Below are positions 6,192-16,726 of a stretch of DNA of 64,000 bases, in pieces. Each line of letters starts with the position of its first letter. Position 1 is the first letter of the stretch. The notes beneath the pieces are model-generated. The model was not told the origin of the DNA and searched no databases. It saw nothing but the letters and a program-made list of their open reading frames with translations. The DNA is from Legionella sp. GTDB lineage: Bacteria; Pseudomonadota; Gammaproteobacteria; Legionellales; Legionellaceae. Both the position numbers and the translations under genes were made by a program. The stretch is taken from the NCBI GenBank assembly GCA_030680075.1, contig JAUXWR010000234.1, forward strand, positions 1-64,000. The letters run 5' to 3'.

Positions 6192-7898
6192 ATGAAACAA
6201 CACGTAATAATTGTGGGTGCTGGTTTAGGAGGGCTTTATACGGCTTGTCGCTTGATACGAGAAGGGGTCGATGCAGAAAATATTATAATAATTGATCCGC
6301 GCGCGGGTATTTACACAAGGCCTGGAACTTTGCGACACCAATTATTTTCTTTAGTTACTGAATATACTGGCATAGATACTGACGCCCATTCACCCGTTCA
6401 TCATATTAAAGAGCTAGAACGTGTAATGTATACCGCTTTGATAGCCAGGAACGTTCAATTTGTGAGGGAAACCTTTGTAAATCTCCAACCCCAAACAGAT
6501 ACGCAAATTAAAGCGGTAATCACCGAGCAACCCGATGGGAACAAAAGTGTTTATCCCGCAGATTATGTATTTGATTGTACCGGAGTAACAGGCTGCGTCG
6601 CTAAAGCTGTTAATGAGTACCAACAACAAGCGGGCCTAGATGCCTATTTTAAATCCGCTCCTTTAGTAGATGTTAATCCTATCCCTGATCACCTGATAGC
6701 ACACGTCAAAGTACCTGGTTTTTCCCAGGTCAAAAGTTTTCCAGTCACCATAATACCAACACCCTATGAATTTCTTCATTTTAAACAGTGCAAACCATCA
6801 AGGAAGATTAAAGAGCGTGAACAATTAAGAAAATTAGGCTGGTATTATGAGGCGTTTCCTACCTTTTTTATTTATCCACAAAGCGAAAGTGACAAGTCAT
6901 GTCTTTCTATGGAAGTACATCTGGATTTACGTACTGACAAGGCATGTCTTTATATGGAAGCTCCTCCGAACTTACCTAAAGAGAAACAATCGGACTGGAT
7001 AAGATTGCTATTAGCAATTTATAGCAACGGCTTGGTGAAGCATTTTGAAGAATTAAAACCATCGCAAAAATATGGCAAGAAACCAAGAATACTCAGTTTC
7101 AAGACAAGCCTTCATCAATTAAACAACGCAGTTTTTCAATCAGACGAATTACCACCTGTCATTGTAGGTTTTGATGCATCGACAGGTTTTGATTATCGAG
7201 AAGGAAATGGATTTGGCACAGGAGTTGCCCGTTGCAATCTCATGTTAACGCATTTCACCATTGAAAATGGCGCTATACAAAGTATTAATAAGGATGCCAT
7301 TGAGGAAGCGCTGAGTACTTATATCAATGCTAACTGCAAAGAAATATTAAATCTGCTTGTTGCTGCTCGTCAAAAAGCCATAGAAAATGGCTATGAATAT
7401 TTCAGCAATATTTACGCAAAAGTCGCAAAGGAGTTACCCGTCGAGGCTATTAAAAGAAAACAACATCAACTAACCGCAGGTGAGTTAGCCTACCAGGCAG
7501 CCAATGTTCAATTAATTCAGTTTCATTCCCCAAATGAGCCAATCAAGAAGCTGGCAACTTTAAATAAATGCTTAAGCTATTTGATAAGAGCGCACCTGTA
7601 TTTACCTCTCATCAATGAGCAGGCACATCAAGATATTCACTCTAAACTAGAGCTAGTTATTGAAGAGTTACGAATTAAACTGGACGCTCTAAAAATAGAA
7701 AGCATTAATCAAGAGAATTATAGAAAATTAAAAAGTAAGCTTACTCTTATACGGAAAAATTTTGACAAGCTGGGCAGAGCGTTTGTTAATCGTTTCTTGC
7801 AAAATAAAATCCGTGAATTAATCAATGAAATACCAGTTAATTCAGATCTTGAACAGGCCGACTTGCCACTGAAACACAGGCGTTCGAGTAGGATATAA
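6192..7898 (+). CDS. FAD-dependent oxidoreductase-like protein with helical C-terminal extension
   Basis: A 568-residue protein. The N terminus has a dinucleotide-binding fold, IIVGAGLGGLYTA at residues 4-16, followed by the acidic end of beta-2 (IIIIDPRAG). YVFDCTGV near residue 135 fits the second FAD-contact strand of flavin monooxygenases, and VIVGFDASTGFDYREGNG near 325 fits the C-terminal FAD Gly-Asp region. From about residue 395 the protein changes to a charged helical region of about 170 residues with no recognised domain. There is no signal peptide. The start at ATG 6192 avoids an odd hydrophobic leader from 6159. It is a single gene between unrelated loci. This may be a flavin monooxygenase-like effector; substrate and secretion are unknown. 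Confidence 0.65.
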   Translation: MKQHVIIVGAGLGGLYTACRLIREGVDAENIIIIDPRAGIYTRPGTLRHQLFSLVTEYTGIDTDAHSPVHHIKELERVMYTALIARNVQFVRETFVNLQPQTDTQIKAVITEQPDGNKSVYPADYVFDCTGVTGCVAKAVNEYQQQAGLDAYFKSAPLVDVNPIPDHLIAHVKVPGFSQVKSFPVTIIPTPYEFLHFKQCKPSRKIKEREQLRKLGWYYEAFPTFFIYPQSESDKSCLSMEVHLDLRTDKACLYMEAPPNLPKEKQSDWIRLLLAIYSNGLVKHFEELKPSQKYGKKPRILSFKTSLHQLNNAVFQSDELPPVIVGFDASTGFDYREGNGFGTGVARCNLMLTHFTIENGAIQSINKDAIEEALSTYINANCKEILNLLVAARQKAIENGYEYFSNIYAKVAKELPVEAIKRKQHQLTAGELAYQAANVQLIQFHSPNEPIKKLATLNKCLSYLIRAHLYLPLINEQAHQDIHSKLELVIEELRIKLDALKIESINQENYRKLKSKLTLIRKNFDKLGRAFVNRFLQNKIRELINEIPVNSDLEQADLPLKHRRSSRI

Positions 7899-7942
7899 CT
7901 GGTTAAGATTTACCCCTATCCTTACGATTTCGTGCCAGTTCG

Positions 7943-7962
7943 CCCGTTTGCTTGCAAACGGG
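7943..7962. terminator. Hairpin between convergent genes
   Basis: CCCGTTTGC and GCAAACGGG form a 9-bp perfect stem with a two-base loop. It lies between the stop of the plus-strand FAD gene (7898) and the stop of the minus-strand serS (7964). There is no long T run on either side, so it may be a bidirectional hairpin terminator or an RNA-stabilising stem. Confidence 0.5.
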
Positions 7963-7963
7963 A

Positions 7964-9247
<1,284 letters not shown>

Positions 9248-9270
9248 TTACCTCAAAAAAATCTATGCAA

Positions 9271-9567
9271 TCAGTCCATAGACATTTCTGCAAGCCAGTG
9301 CAGAACACGTCCAGATTCCAGTTGACCATCAAAATGGCTCAACACACTATCTACTGTTGATGGTACATCAAAAAATTCAATTATCATGGGCAAATTAAAA
9401 TGCATGTCCATAAATTTTGCTTCGCGAAGCACGCCAGTGTGGCCAAATCCTTTAACACCACGAAAAACCGTGGCACCCTTTATTTTTTGCTGATGTAAAT
9501 AATCATAAATCAGGTTTAACAAAGGTGAATCTTCGCTCAAATAAATACGCACGACTTTAACTTGCAT
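9271..9567 (-). CDS. DUF190 family protein, partner of CrcB
   Basis: A 98-residue cytosolic protein of the DUF190 family, a small ferredoxin-like or PII-like alpha/beta fold. Recognisable features are the N-terminal RIYLSEDS strand-turn, the central GATVFRGVKGFGHTG and the strand PMIIEFFD. Its gene begins 2 bp after the crcB stop, so the two are translationally linked. DUF190 genes often lie beside crcB, which suggests a role in fluoride tolerance, possibly sensing or controlling the channel. That role is inference. Confidence 0.85.
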   Translation of the reverse strand: MQVKVVRIYLSEDSPLLNLIYDYLHQQKIKGATVFRGVKGFGHTGVLREAKFMDMHFNLPMIIEFFDVPSTVDSVLSHFDGQLESGRVLHWLAEMSMD

Positions 9568-9569
9568 TA

Positions 9570-9953
9570 CTATCCTCCCACCATGCGACCTACACTGATA
9601 CCCAAAAAAGCCAATCCAAGGGCGACAACATTATTGAAGAGTACGTTTAAACAAGCAAGAAAATGCTCACCACTTTCATATAGAGCCCATGTTTCCCAGG
9701 AGAAACTTGAAAAAGTAGTATAGGCGCCCAGAAAACCGACCACTAAAAATAACCGCAGGAGTTCACTGCCCGCAAATCGCTCCATGATTATAACCAGCAA
9801 AAATCCTGCGAGAAAGGAGCCTATGCCATTAACCAGTAAAGTCCCATAAGGGAAGCGAGTGCCGAATATATTGGCTGATACTATTACTGTGACAAGACGA
9901 GCTATAGCGCCTATTGCTCCTCCAGAAGCCACCGCAATAATAGTTGCCAACAT
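9570..9953 (-). CDS. crcB: Fluoride ion exporter CrcB/Fluc
   Basis: A 127-residue inner-membrane protein with four hydrophobic segments, the size of a single Fluc subunit that works as an antiparallel dimer. Family landmarks are GGAIGAIARLVTV at the N terminus, the conserved Asn in LLVNGIGSFLAGF, and TTFSSFSWE, which carries the phenylalanines and polar residues of the fluoride path. It starts 4 bp after the lpxA stop and is followed by the DUF190 gene. I see no fluoride riboswitch, so expression probably depends on the upstream operon. Confidence 0.93.
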   Translation of the reverse strand: MLATIIAVASGGAIGAIARLVTVIVSANIFGTRFPYGTLLVNGIGSFLAGFLLVIIMERFAGSELLRLFLVVGFLGAYTTFSSFSWETWALYESGEHFLACLNVLFNNVVALGLAFLGISVGRMVGG

Positions 9954-9957
9954 GTCT

Positions 9958-10728
9958 TTACCTGACTATTCCACGTGATGATTGATTTAATGCATCGATC
10001 ATGGGAATCACTTCCGGACAATCAACCTGCATCTGTTCTAACTCAGCAACCGCTTGTTGTACAGTGTATCCTTTACGAAAAATAATTTTATAGGCACGCC
10101 GCAGATGATCAATGGCAGATGATGAGAAACCTCGTCGTCGGAGTCCCACTGTATTAATGCCGCAGGCAGAAGTGGTATGCCCGGCGATCATTACATAAGG
10201 CAATACATCTTTAGTGACATATGTGGCCCTGGCAATAAATGCATATGCGCCCACATGGCAAAATTGATGAATAGCTGCATACGCGCCTATAATGGCATAA
10301 TCATGACAAATTACATGACCGGATAAAGCCGAATAATTAACCATAATGGTATGATTACCCACAATACAATCATGACCCACATGCGCATAGGCCATAAAAA
10401 AATTGCCATCACCTATCTTGGTTAGCCCGCCACCTTTTACTGTACCGCGGCTTATCATGCAGTATTCACGAATAATATTATTATCGCCAATTTCCAAACG
10501 AGTAGGTTCGCCGCGGTAAGTAATATCCTGAGGCTCATCACCAACTGAAGCAAATTGAAATATCTTATTATTTTTCCCAATGGTCGTTGGCCCCTGAATC
10601 ACAACATGTGGGCCTACCCATGTGCCTTCACCAATTTCCACATCGGCACCAATAAAACTGCCCGGACCTACTGTTACCCCTTTCGCAAGCTTGGCAGAGG
10701 GGTGGATCATTGCACGTTCATCTATCAC
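9958..10728 (-). CDS. lpxA: UDP-N-acetylglucosamine acyltransferase
   Basis: The first enzyme of lipid A synthesis; it moves an acyl chain from ACP to UDP-GlcNAc in the cytosol. The 256-residue protein begins with left-handed beta-helix hexapeptide repeats (for example IHPSAKLAKGVTVGPG). The catalytic histidine lies in FMAYAHVGHDCIVGNH near residue 120. A helical C-terminal domain follows from about residue 190. The start overlaps the end of fabZ by 11 bp. The usual downstream neighbour lpxB is absent; crcB follows instead. Confidence 0.96.
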   Translation of the reverse strand: MIDERAMIHPSAKLAKGVTVGPGSFIGADVEIGEGTWVGPHVVIQGPTTIGKNNKIFQFASVGDEPQDITYRGEPTRLEIGDNNIIREYCMISRGTVKGGGLTKIGDGNFFMAYAHVGHDCIVGNHTIMVNYSALSGHVICHDYAIIGAYAAIHQFCHVGAYAFIARATYVTKDVLPYVMIAGHTTSACGINTVGLRRRGFSSSAIDHLRRAYKIIFRKGYTVQQAVAELEQMQVDCPEVIPMIDALNQSSRGIVR

Positions 10729-11176
10729 TTTTTACTTCCTTCGATGCACTCATTAAATCGGCAGAGCAGACAAGTTTGTCTTCAACAAATACTTCTCCAT
10801 GCATACGCCAGAAATCTCGTTTTCGGTTAGTTAATTTTACTTCCAGACGAAGCGTATCACCTGGAACTACCACTTGTTTAAATTTTGCATTATCAATCCC
10901 TGCAAAAAAATACAGAAATTCATGCCCTTCCGGAGGCGTTCGTGACAAATTGGATAATATTGCACTCGCCTGAGCCAGCGCCTCCAACATAAGGACTCCA
11001 GGCATAATCGGATTACCCGGGAAATGTCCTGCAAAAAAAGGCTCATTTATCGTCACGTTTTTTTTCGCGATTAAGAATTCAAAAGGTATATAATCCAGCA
11101 CTCTGTCTACCAGTATAAATGGGTAACGATGCGGTAAAAGCTCAAGAATTCTTATTATATCTATCGATTCACTCAT
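10718..11176 (-). CDS. fabZ: 3-hydroxyacyl-ACP dehydratase
   Basis: A 152-residue hot-dog-fold dehydratase that removes water from 3-hydroxyacyl-ACP in type II fatty acid synthesis. The signature AGHFPGNPIMPGVLMLEALAQ holds the catalytic histidine near residue 50 and the catalytic glutamate near residue 64. It sits between lpxD and lpxA, where it competes with them for 3-hydroxyacyl-ACP and so balances phospholipid against lipid A. Its 3' end overlaps lpxA by 11 bp. Confidence 0.96.
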   Translation of the reverse strand: MSESIDIIRILELLPHRYPFILVDRVLDYIPFEFLIAKKNVTINEPFFAGHFPGNPIMPGVLMLEALAQASAILSNLSRTPPEGHEFLYFFAGIDNAKFKQVVVPGDTLRLEVKLTNRKRDFWRMHGEVFVEDKLVCSADLMSASKEVKSDR

Positions 11177-11233
11177 GTGATATCTCTCAATAATTCAATA
11201 ATTCAAAATTTCCACGTTTGAAACATACAACTA

Positions 11234-12259
11234 TTAATAGCCGCCTGGTGACCCTTCTTTCTCAAGCCTTACCAGCCGGTTGATATAATCATCTAAACGA
11301 CGAAACCTCGCAACATTGCGACGCCAGCGCTTATGTTCGCTAACCATTGTTCCTGACGAATATATGCCAGACTTGCCAAGCGATTTACTTACTGTAGACA
11401 TTCCAGTAACCACCACATCATCGGCAAGATGTACGTGGGCTGCAATACAACTGGCACCACCAATAATGCAATGGGAGCCAATCGCTGCAAATGCCCCGAT
11501 AGCAGCACACCCGGCTATAGCCGTGTGTGGCCCAATAATAACATCATGTGCAATATGAACCAAATTATCGATGTGGACGCCGGCACCAATTATAGTATCA
11601 CCGACTGAACCCTTTGCAATCACAGCATTCGAACCAATGTTAACATTGTCAGCAATAATAACGCCCCCAAGTGACGGACCCGACTCCCAGACACCGTGAA
11701 TTTTTACGGCATTAAAAGGCCGAGCACCTAACACTACGCCGCTTTCTATGACGCAAGAGTCACCTATTTTAGTACCCTTATGAACACTAACGCTATGAGC
11801 TACCAGCGTACCAGCGCCTATTGAGACGCCACCTGCCACCCAACAATTGGCACCTATGCTTACCCCATCAGCAATAAATGCATTTTCACCGATAATGGTA
11901 TTAGCCCCTATTGCAACGTTATGTCCGATGTTCGCGCCATTTGCAATAACAGCAGTTGGATGAATACCTTTCTCCGACGCTGAATGGCGTGTAAAAAGAT
12001 GTAACACCTCATTAATGCTATGCAAAGGAACAACAATACAGTTGACTGGGCAGGAAGAAACATATTGCGCATTTAAGAGTACAGCACCCGCTTGAGTCGT
12101 TTTCAGAAGAAAAAGTAAAGCAGGATTATCAAAATAGGCAATTTCTGTATTGGTAGCGCAGCCAAGAGAAGCCACCCCCTGAATGGGCTGCGCTGCATTT
12201 CCATGCAGCAAGCCATTCAGGTGATGTCCCAATTGGGCAAGAGTATAATTAGCACTCAC
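11234..12259 (-). CDS. lpxD: UDP-3-O-(3-hydroxyacyl)glucosamine N-acyltransferase
   Basis: The third lipid A enzyme; it adds the N-linked 3-hydroxyacyl chain. The 341-residue protein has an N-terminal uridine-binding domain (about residues 1-95), then many hexapeptide repeats such as [14 protein letters not shown], and a C-terminal helix ([16 protein letters not shown]). The catalytic histidine is in [13 protein letters not shown] near residue 235. It starts 3 bp after the skp stop, in the conserved skp-lpxD-fabZ-lpxA order. Confidence 0.96.
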   Translation of the reverse strand: MSANYTLAQLGHHLNGLLHGNAAQPIQGVASLGCATNTEIAYFDNPALLFLLKTTQAGAVLLNAQYVSSCPVNCIVVPLHSINEVLHLFTRHSASEKGIHPTAVIANGANIGHNVAIGANTIIGENAFIADGVSIGANCWVAGGVSIGAGTLVAHSVSVHKGTKIGDSCVIESGVVLGARPFNAVKIHGVWESGPSLGGVIIADNVNIGSNAVIAKGSVGDTIIGAGVHIDNLVHIAHDVIIGPHTAIAGCAAIGAFAAIGSHCIIGGASCIAAHVHLADDVVVTGMSTVSKSLGKSGIYSSGTMVSEHKRWRRNVARFRRLDDYINRLVRLEKEGSPGGY

Positions 12260-12262
12260 GAA

Positions 12263-12763
12263 TTAATCGATTTTCTCGATAACCAGATCAGTAATATCTA
12301 ACTGGGTAACACTGAAAGGAGCAGCATCTTTCTGTAATATCAGATCATATTTGTCAGTCTCTGCAACTTTGGAAATCGCTTTGCGAATTTTACCATAAAG
12401 CTCTTCCATTGCTTCGTTATGAGCTGTACTCAATTCTTGTTGATATTGCTGACCTTCTCGTTCAAACGTTTGTTGCGTTGTAACGATTTTTTTCTCCATT
12501 TCTTTTTTCTGAGCCTGGCTTAATACAGCGCTATCACGCTTGAATTTTTCCATCTCTTTTTTTAAACCTTCTTCCATAGCAACTAATTTGTCACGACGGG
12601 GTTTAAAATCTTTTTCCAGCTTTTGTTGAATACCTTTCATTTGACTGGAGGTTTGCATAATTTTTTGTAAATCAACAACACCAATTTTTGCGCCATCGGC
12701 AAACGCCGTCATCGCACCAAAGCCAAATAGTAACGCAATAAAAATACCACTGACACGCTTCAT
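12263..12763 (-). CDS. skp: Periplasmic chaperone Skp/OmpH
   Basis: A trimeric periplasmic holdase that carries unfolded outer-membrane proteins to the BAM complex. The 166-residue precursor has a signal peptide ending in AMTAFADG (cleavage near residue 22). A long charged coiled-coil region from about residues 45-130, rich in Lys, Glu and Gln, forms the tentacles. I start it at 12763 because AGGAGAAG lies 5 nt upstream; an upstream ATG at 12799 has no such site. It lies downstream of bamA and directly upstream of lpxD. Confidence 0.93.
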   Translation of the reverse strand: MKRVSGIFIALLFGFGAMTAFADGAKIGVVDLQKIMQTSSQMKGIQQKLEKDFKPRRDKLVAMEEGLKKEMEKFKRDSAVLSQAQKKEMEKKIVTTQQTFEREGQQYQQELSTAHNEAMEELYGKIRKAISKVAETDKYDLILQKDAAPFSVTQLDITDLVIEKID

Positions 12764-12868
12764 ATTTCTTCTCCTAATTGAAAGACGGTATGCTAGCATA
12801 CTTCAAATGCTCTTGCGACAATATCACGCAGCTAACTGAATAGAAATACTCTCTCTTCATTTTCACCA

Positions 12869-15184
12869 CTAAAATCCAGATGACATAGTAAACTGGAAGA
12901 TTTGACTGCTGTCTCCAGGTTGCATATTTAAGGGCTTGGCAACGCTGAAAGCCAATGGTCCAAACGGTGAGCGCCACTCCAGAGAAACACCGGCTGAATA
13001 GCGAAGAGGACCTGAAGGCGTACCTGTTAGTACCGCAGGAATATCATGCGCAAAAACATTTCCTGCGTCTACAAATACGGAGGTTCTGACATTATCGCGA
13101 CTCAGAGGATAAGGTAAAATAATAGAAGCACTTCCATTCACGAGAAAATTAGCACCTATGGCATTGCCATATATATCATGTGGACCTAACGAGAAACTGT
13201 CATATCCCCGAACCTGACCTCCCGGTTGGGCAATTCCCCCTGCGTAATAATTTTCGAAGAACGGAAAACTGTTACCACTAAACCCATTTCCATAAGCAAC
13301 ATTCCCAAGTATTGAGAAAACAAACCCGTGAGTAAGGGGCTGATAAACATGCGACGAATAAGATGTTTTATAATAAGACAGGGAATTCGAGCTTCCCGGT
13401 AGTGCGAGAAGCGCTGTCAACTGCTGATTCACACCGCGAGTTGGATAGGGCATCTGATCATAACTATTGCGATTCCAGCCTGCTGTCAAACGAACCTCAT
13501 TAAAACCTCGTCCATACAGGTCAACGAAATTTTGAATTTGTTGCACCCTGCCTACAGAGTTAATAAATAAATTTTGGAAACCATAACCAAACTGGACGCT
13601 GCTTCTTTCGCTCAATCGCATATTATAATTTACATCACCGCCCACACGATCAGCTGAGTATGCGGCAATGTCGAGTTTTTCCGGATCAAATGTCTGATAA
13701 TAGATATTTAAGCCACGACCAATGCCTGTGTTGGTATAAAAGGGATTATAATAATTAAAGGCATATTCTTGACCCCAGTAGCTGGCATTGAAGCTTAAGC
13801 CTGCTGAACGGCCTGTGCCCATAAAGTTGTGCTGATTAAATGCGGCGTTAACCTGCGGCCCGTTTGTACCATAGCCAACGGAAGCCGATGCTTCAGCAGA
13901 TGGGGCTTCTTCTACCTGTACATCCAGATCTACCTGGTTATTCGTGCCAGGAACAGGCGTTGTATTGATATTGATATTTTTAAGATACGACATAAGACGT
14001 AACTGACGCTCGGATTCTTTAATATTATGCAGCGATAGTAACGAACCCTCGTCCTGACGAATTACATTACGCAATACATAATCACCCGTTTTTATATTGC
14101 CGTGAAAGTTGATGCGTCGAACATACACATGACGACCTGGATCAACGATGAAGGTAATAAATACCGTTTTATTAGTTTCATCAATCCGGGGTTCTGCGTT
14201 AATTGCCGGGAAACCAAAACCCTCATCACCCAAGGCGAGACCAATGGCCGAAATACTTTCCGTGACTTTTTTTCGAGAGAAAATTTCACCCTGTTTGACT
14301 TCAACTAATGAATCAATTCTTGCCTTTGGCAATATAGTTTTACCAATTACCTCGTAACCGGCAAATTTATATTGAGGCCCTTCTTCAATATGAATATTAA
14401 TGTAAACGTCTTTTTTATCGGGTGATAACATTACCTGCGATGAAATTACCTTGAATTTCAGGTAACCACGGTCCAGATAATACGAACGTATTGCTTCAAG
14501 AGAGGCGTCCATTGCTGATTTCGAATATTGATCTTTTTTCGTGAAATAGGTGAAAATCCCGCTAGAGGAAAGCGTCATCTCTGGCAGCAAATCATTATTT
14601 GAGAAATCATGATTACCAATGAATTTAATTTCACGGATGCGAGATACGCGGCCTTCAGAAACAGTGATAGTAATGACAACCCTGTTTTCAGTGAGTGATG
14701 CTACTTTTGTATCGATGCGAGCATTGTATTTGCCGCGAGCGTTGTAGGCTTGCTTTAGTTCTTTTTCCAGGCGCTCAAGTGCTGAGCGTTGAAACACTCG
14801 ACCTTTGACAAGATTCATTTGCTTTAGCAACTCTTTCATCTTATCCGATGGAATTTCTTTGTTGCCCACAATCGTTATTTCTCCGATTGTGGCACGCTCA
14901 ATGACGTTTACAATTAAAGTATTGCCCTGGCGCTCCAGAGAAACTGACTGGAAAAATCCGGTGTCATATAGTGTGCGAATTATCTCGCCCGTTGAGCCAG
15001 GACCCACCTCTTCACCTACCTGTACAGGAAGGTAATTTAAGACGGTACCCACACTAACACGCTGTAAACCTGTTACTTTAATATTGCGGACTATGAAGCT
15101 ATCTGCAGCCATTGTCTGAGCTGACCAAGTCAGCATAGCGGAACAACAAAGACCTGATATTATTTTTTTACTGACTATATTCAT
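12869..15184 (-). CDS. bamA: Outer-membrane protein assembly factor BamA
   Basis: The essential outer-membrane insertase. The 771-residue precursor has a signal peptide ending in AQTMAAD (about residue 27). Five POTRA domains follow to about residue 420, recognisable from repeats such as VIERATIGEITIVGNKEI and VYVRRINFHGNIKTGDYV. The C-terminal 16-strand Omp85 barrel contains VRGYDSFSLGP, the conserved VRGY/F loop motif, and ends in Phe (FTMSSGF), the normal outer-membrane C-terminal signal. It lies between rseP and skp, as in other gammaproteobacteria. Confidence 0.96.
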   Translation of the reverse strand: MNIVSKKIISGLCCSAMLTWSAQTMAADSFIVRNIKVTGLQRVSVGTVLNYLPVQVGEEVGPGSTGEIIRTLYDTGFFQSVSLERQGNTLIVNVIERATIGEITIVGNKEIPSDKMKELLKQMNLVKGRVFQRSALERLEKELKQAYNARGKYNARIDTKVASLTENRVVITITVSEGRVSRIREIKFIGNHDFSNNDLLPEMTLSSSGIFTYFTKKDQYSKSAMDASLEAIRSYYLDRGYLKFKVISSQVMLSPDKKDVYINIHIEEGPQYKFAGYEVIGKTILPKARIDSLVEVKQGEIFSRKKVTESISAIGLALGDEGFGFPAINAEPRIDETNKTVFITFIVDPGRHVYVRRINFHGNIKTGDYVLRNVIRQDEGSLLSLHNIKESERQLRLMSYLKNININTTPVPGTNNQVDLDVQVEEAPSAEASASVGYGTNGPQVNAAFNQHNFMGTGRSAGLSFNASYWGQEYAFNYYNPFYTNTGIGRGLNIYYQTFDPEKLDIAAYSADRVGGDVNYNMRLSERSSVQFGYGFQNLFINSVGRVQQIQNFVDLYGRGFNEVRLTAGWNRNSYDQMPYPTRGVNQQLTALLALPGSSNSLSYYKTSYSSHVYQPLTHGFVFSILGNVAYGNGFSGNSFPFFENYYAGGIAQPGGQVRGYDSFSLGPHDIYGNAIGANFLVNGSASIILPYPLSRDNVRTSVFVDAGNVFAHDIPAVLTGTPSGPLRYSAGVSLEWRSPFGPLAFSVAKPLNMQPGDSSQIFQFTMSSGF

Positions 15185-15293
15185 TATTATTTTACGTCCA
15201 GTACTTCAATAAGTTCTTTATTAAATGATTAAAGCTATTTCAGCATATTTGCGAGAATCGCATTGAATCTGGCAAATATATTTTTGCAACCCT

Positions 15294-15320
15294 TTTATAG
15301 CAACTGAATAACTCTGTCAA
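15294..15320 (-). promoter_or_regulatory. Candidate bamA promoter
   Basis: On the minus strand a perfect TTGACA (15320-15315) is followed after 15 bp by TATAAA (15299-15294). Spacing is short by two bases, which weakens the case. It lies in the 188-bp gap upstream of bamA and could give extra expression of bamA-skp-lpxD independently of uppS-cdsA-rseP. Confidence 0.4.
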
Positions 15321-15372
15321 GGAATTAGTCAGTGATAAACTGATGTATACTATCCCTCTGTGATAAAGCTAG

Positions 15373-16725
15373 CTAGCCGGTTAATCTTGCGATATCGTTA
15401 CTCAATGCTAATACCATAATCCCCACTAAAAAAGCCAACCCCAGATAAAGACCTATTGATTTGGCTAGGTCAGGTAATGGGCGTCGGCAGACAAATTCAA
15501 TCAGATAAAATAAGAGATGCCCACCATCTAACATAGGAATGGGCAAGAGATTAAGCACCCCAAGGCTGATACTCACCAAAGCAAGAAATGCCAGATAAGA
15601 AGCAATTCCACTGCGACCGGACTCGCCTGCACCCTGCGCAATTCCGACCGGACCACTTAAATTCTGGATGGCCAGTTTTCCGGTAATAAAGCGACCAATT
15701 AATGAAAAAGTCGTCGTTGTTAATTCGACGGTTTGAGTAAATGCCGTACCTAACGCATCCAGAGGGCTCTGACGCTGAAAACGCAGCCATTTCGAAGGCC
15801 AATCAACCTTTTGGGAACGCAAACCTAAAAACCCTTCTTTTTTATGATTATTTTCTTTACTGCCTGTAATTAGCGAAATAGTAAGAGGCTGTCCTTTTCT
15901 AAGGATGGATAAAGTGAGTTTCTTGTCTGGATTTTTTCTGACATATTCAACCAAATCCAGCCAATCATCGACCGGCTTACCATCCATCATTTGAATACGG
16001 TCACTAACCTGGATGCCGGCCATTGCCGCAGGCGAATCCGGCAATATTTCTCCAACAATTGGCGCAACTGCAGGAATAAACGGTACAAGACCAAGGCTTC
16101 CCAGCGGATCAGGTTTTTTTGCATCCCATTGCCATTTGGATAACGATAAAATTCGTGTTTCCTCGTGACCTGTTACCATTGATTTAATCCCGACAGCGAC
16201 ATCTTCATTGCTGCCCATAAGAGGCATAAGGGCAAATTGAAAATCACGCCAGCTCGCTATTGGTTTGTCATTCAGTGACACAATTTCTTCTTTTGGCTTA
16301 AAGCCTGCTGTTGCCGCTGGCGTATCAGGTTTAACGGCGTCTATCATGGGTGCTAATGAATAAATGCCAATAATTAATACTAACCAGAGGGCAATAAATG
16401 CAAAAAGAAAATTAAAAAGAGGGCCTGCAACTACTATCGCAATCCGTGCAAGTACCGGCTTATTGTTGAAGGCCAGATGACGCTCATTTTCAGGAACACT
16501 ATCTTCACCTTCATCAAGCATTTTCACATAGCCGCCGAGCGGTAAAATGGACCACGCATATTCAGTTCCACGCTTGTCGTGCCACCGAAAAAGTACCTTG
16601 CCAAATCCGAATGAAAATCTTAGTACTTTAACCCCACAAAGCCGCGCTACCAGAAAATGGCCATATTCATGAATAACGACCAATAAAAGTAAGGCAATAA
16701 TAAAATAGGTGATGGTTAACAGCAT
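15373..16725 (-). CDS. rseP: Site-2 zinc metalloprotease RseP
   Basis: An inner-membrane intramembrane protease that cuts anti-sigma factors (RseA) and leftover signal peptides. The 450-residue protein has the zinc site HEYGH near residue 19 in the first membrane helix and NLLPIPMLDGGH near residue 395, which supplies the third ligand. Two PDZ domains span about residues 110-290 (TPAATAGFKPKEEIV and SPAAMAGIQVSDRIQ). It starts 1 bp after the cdsA stop. Confidence 0.95.
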   Translation of the reverse strand: MLLTITYFIIALLLLVVIHEYGHFLVARLCGVKVLRFSFGFGKVLFRWHDKRGTEYAWSILPLGGYVKMLDEGEDSVPENERHLAFNNKPVLARIAIVVAGPLFNFLFAFIALWLVLIIGIYSLAPMIDAVKPDTPAATAGFKPKEEIVSLNDKPIASWRDFQFALMPLMGSNEDVAVGIKSMVTGHEETRILSLSKWQWDAKKPDPLGSLGLVPFIPAVAPIVGEILPDSPAAMAGIQVSDRIQMMDGKPVDDWLDLVEYVRKNPDKKLTLSILRKGQPLTISLITGSKENNHKKEGFLGLRSQKVDWPSKWLRFQRQSPLDALGTAFTQTVELTTTTFSLIGRFITGKLAIQNLSGPVGIAQGAGESGRSGIASYLAFLALVSISLGVLNLLPIPMLDGGHLLFYLIEFVCRRPLPDLAKSIGLYLGLAFLVGIMVLALSNDIARLTG

Positions 16726-16726
16726 T

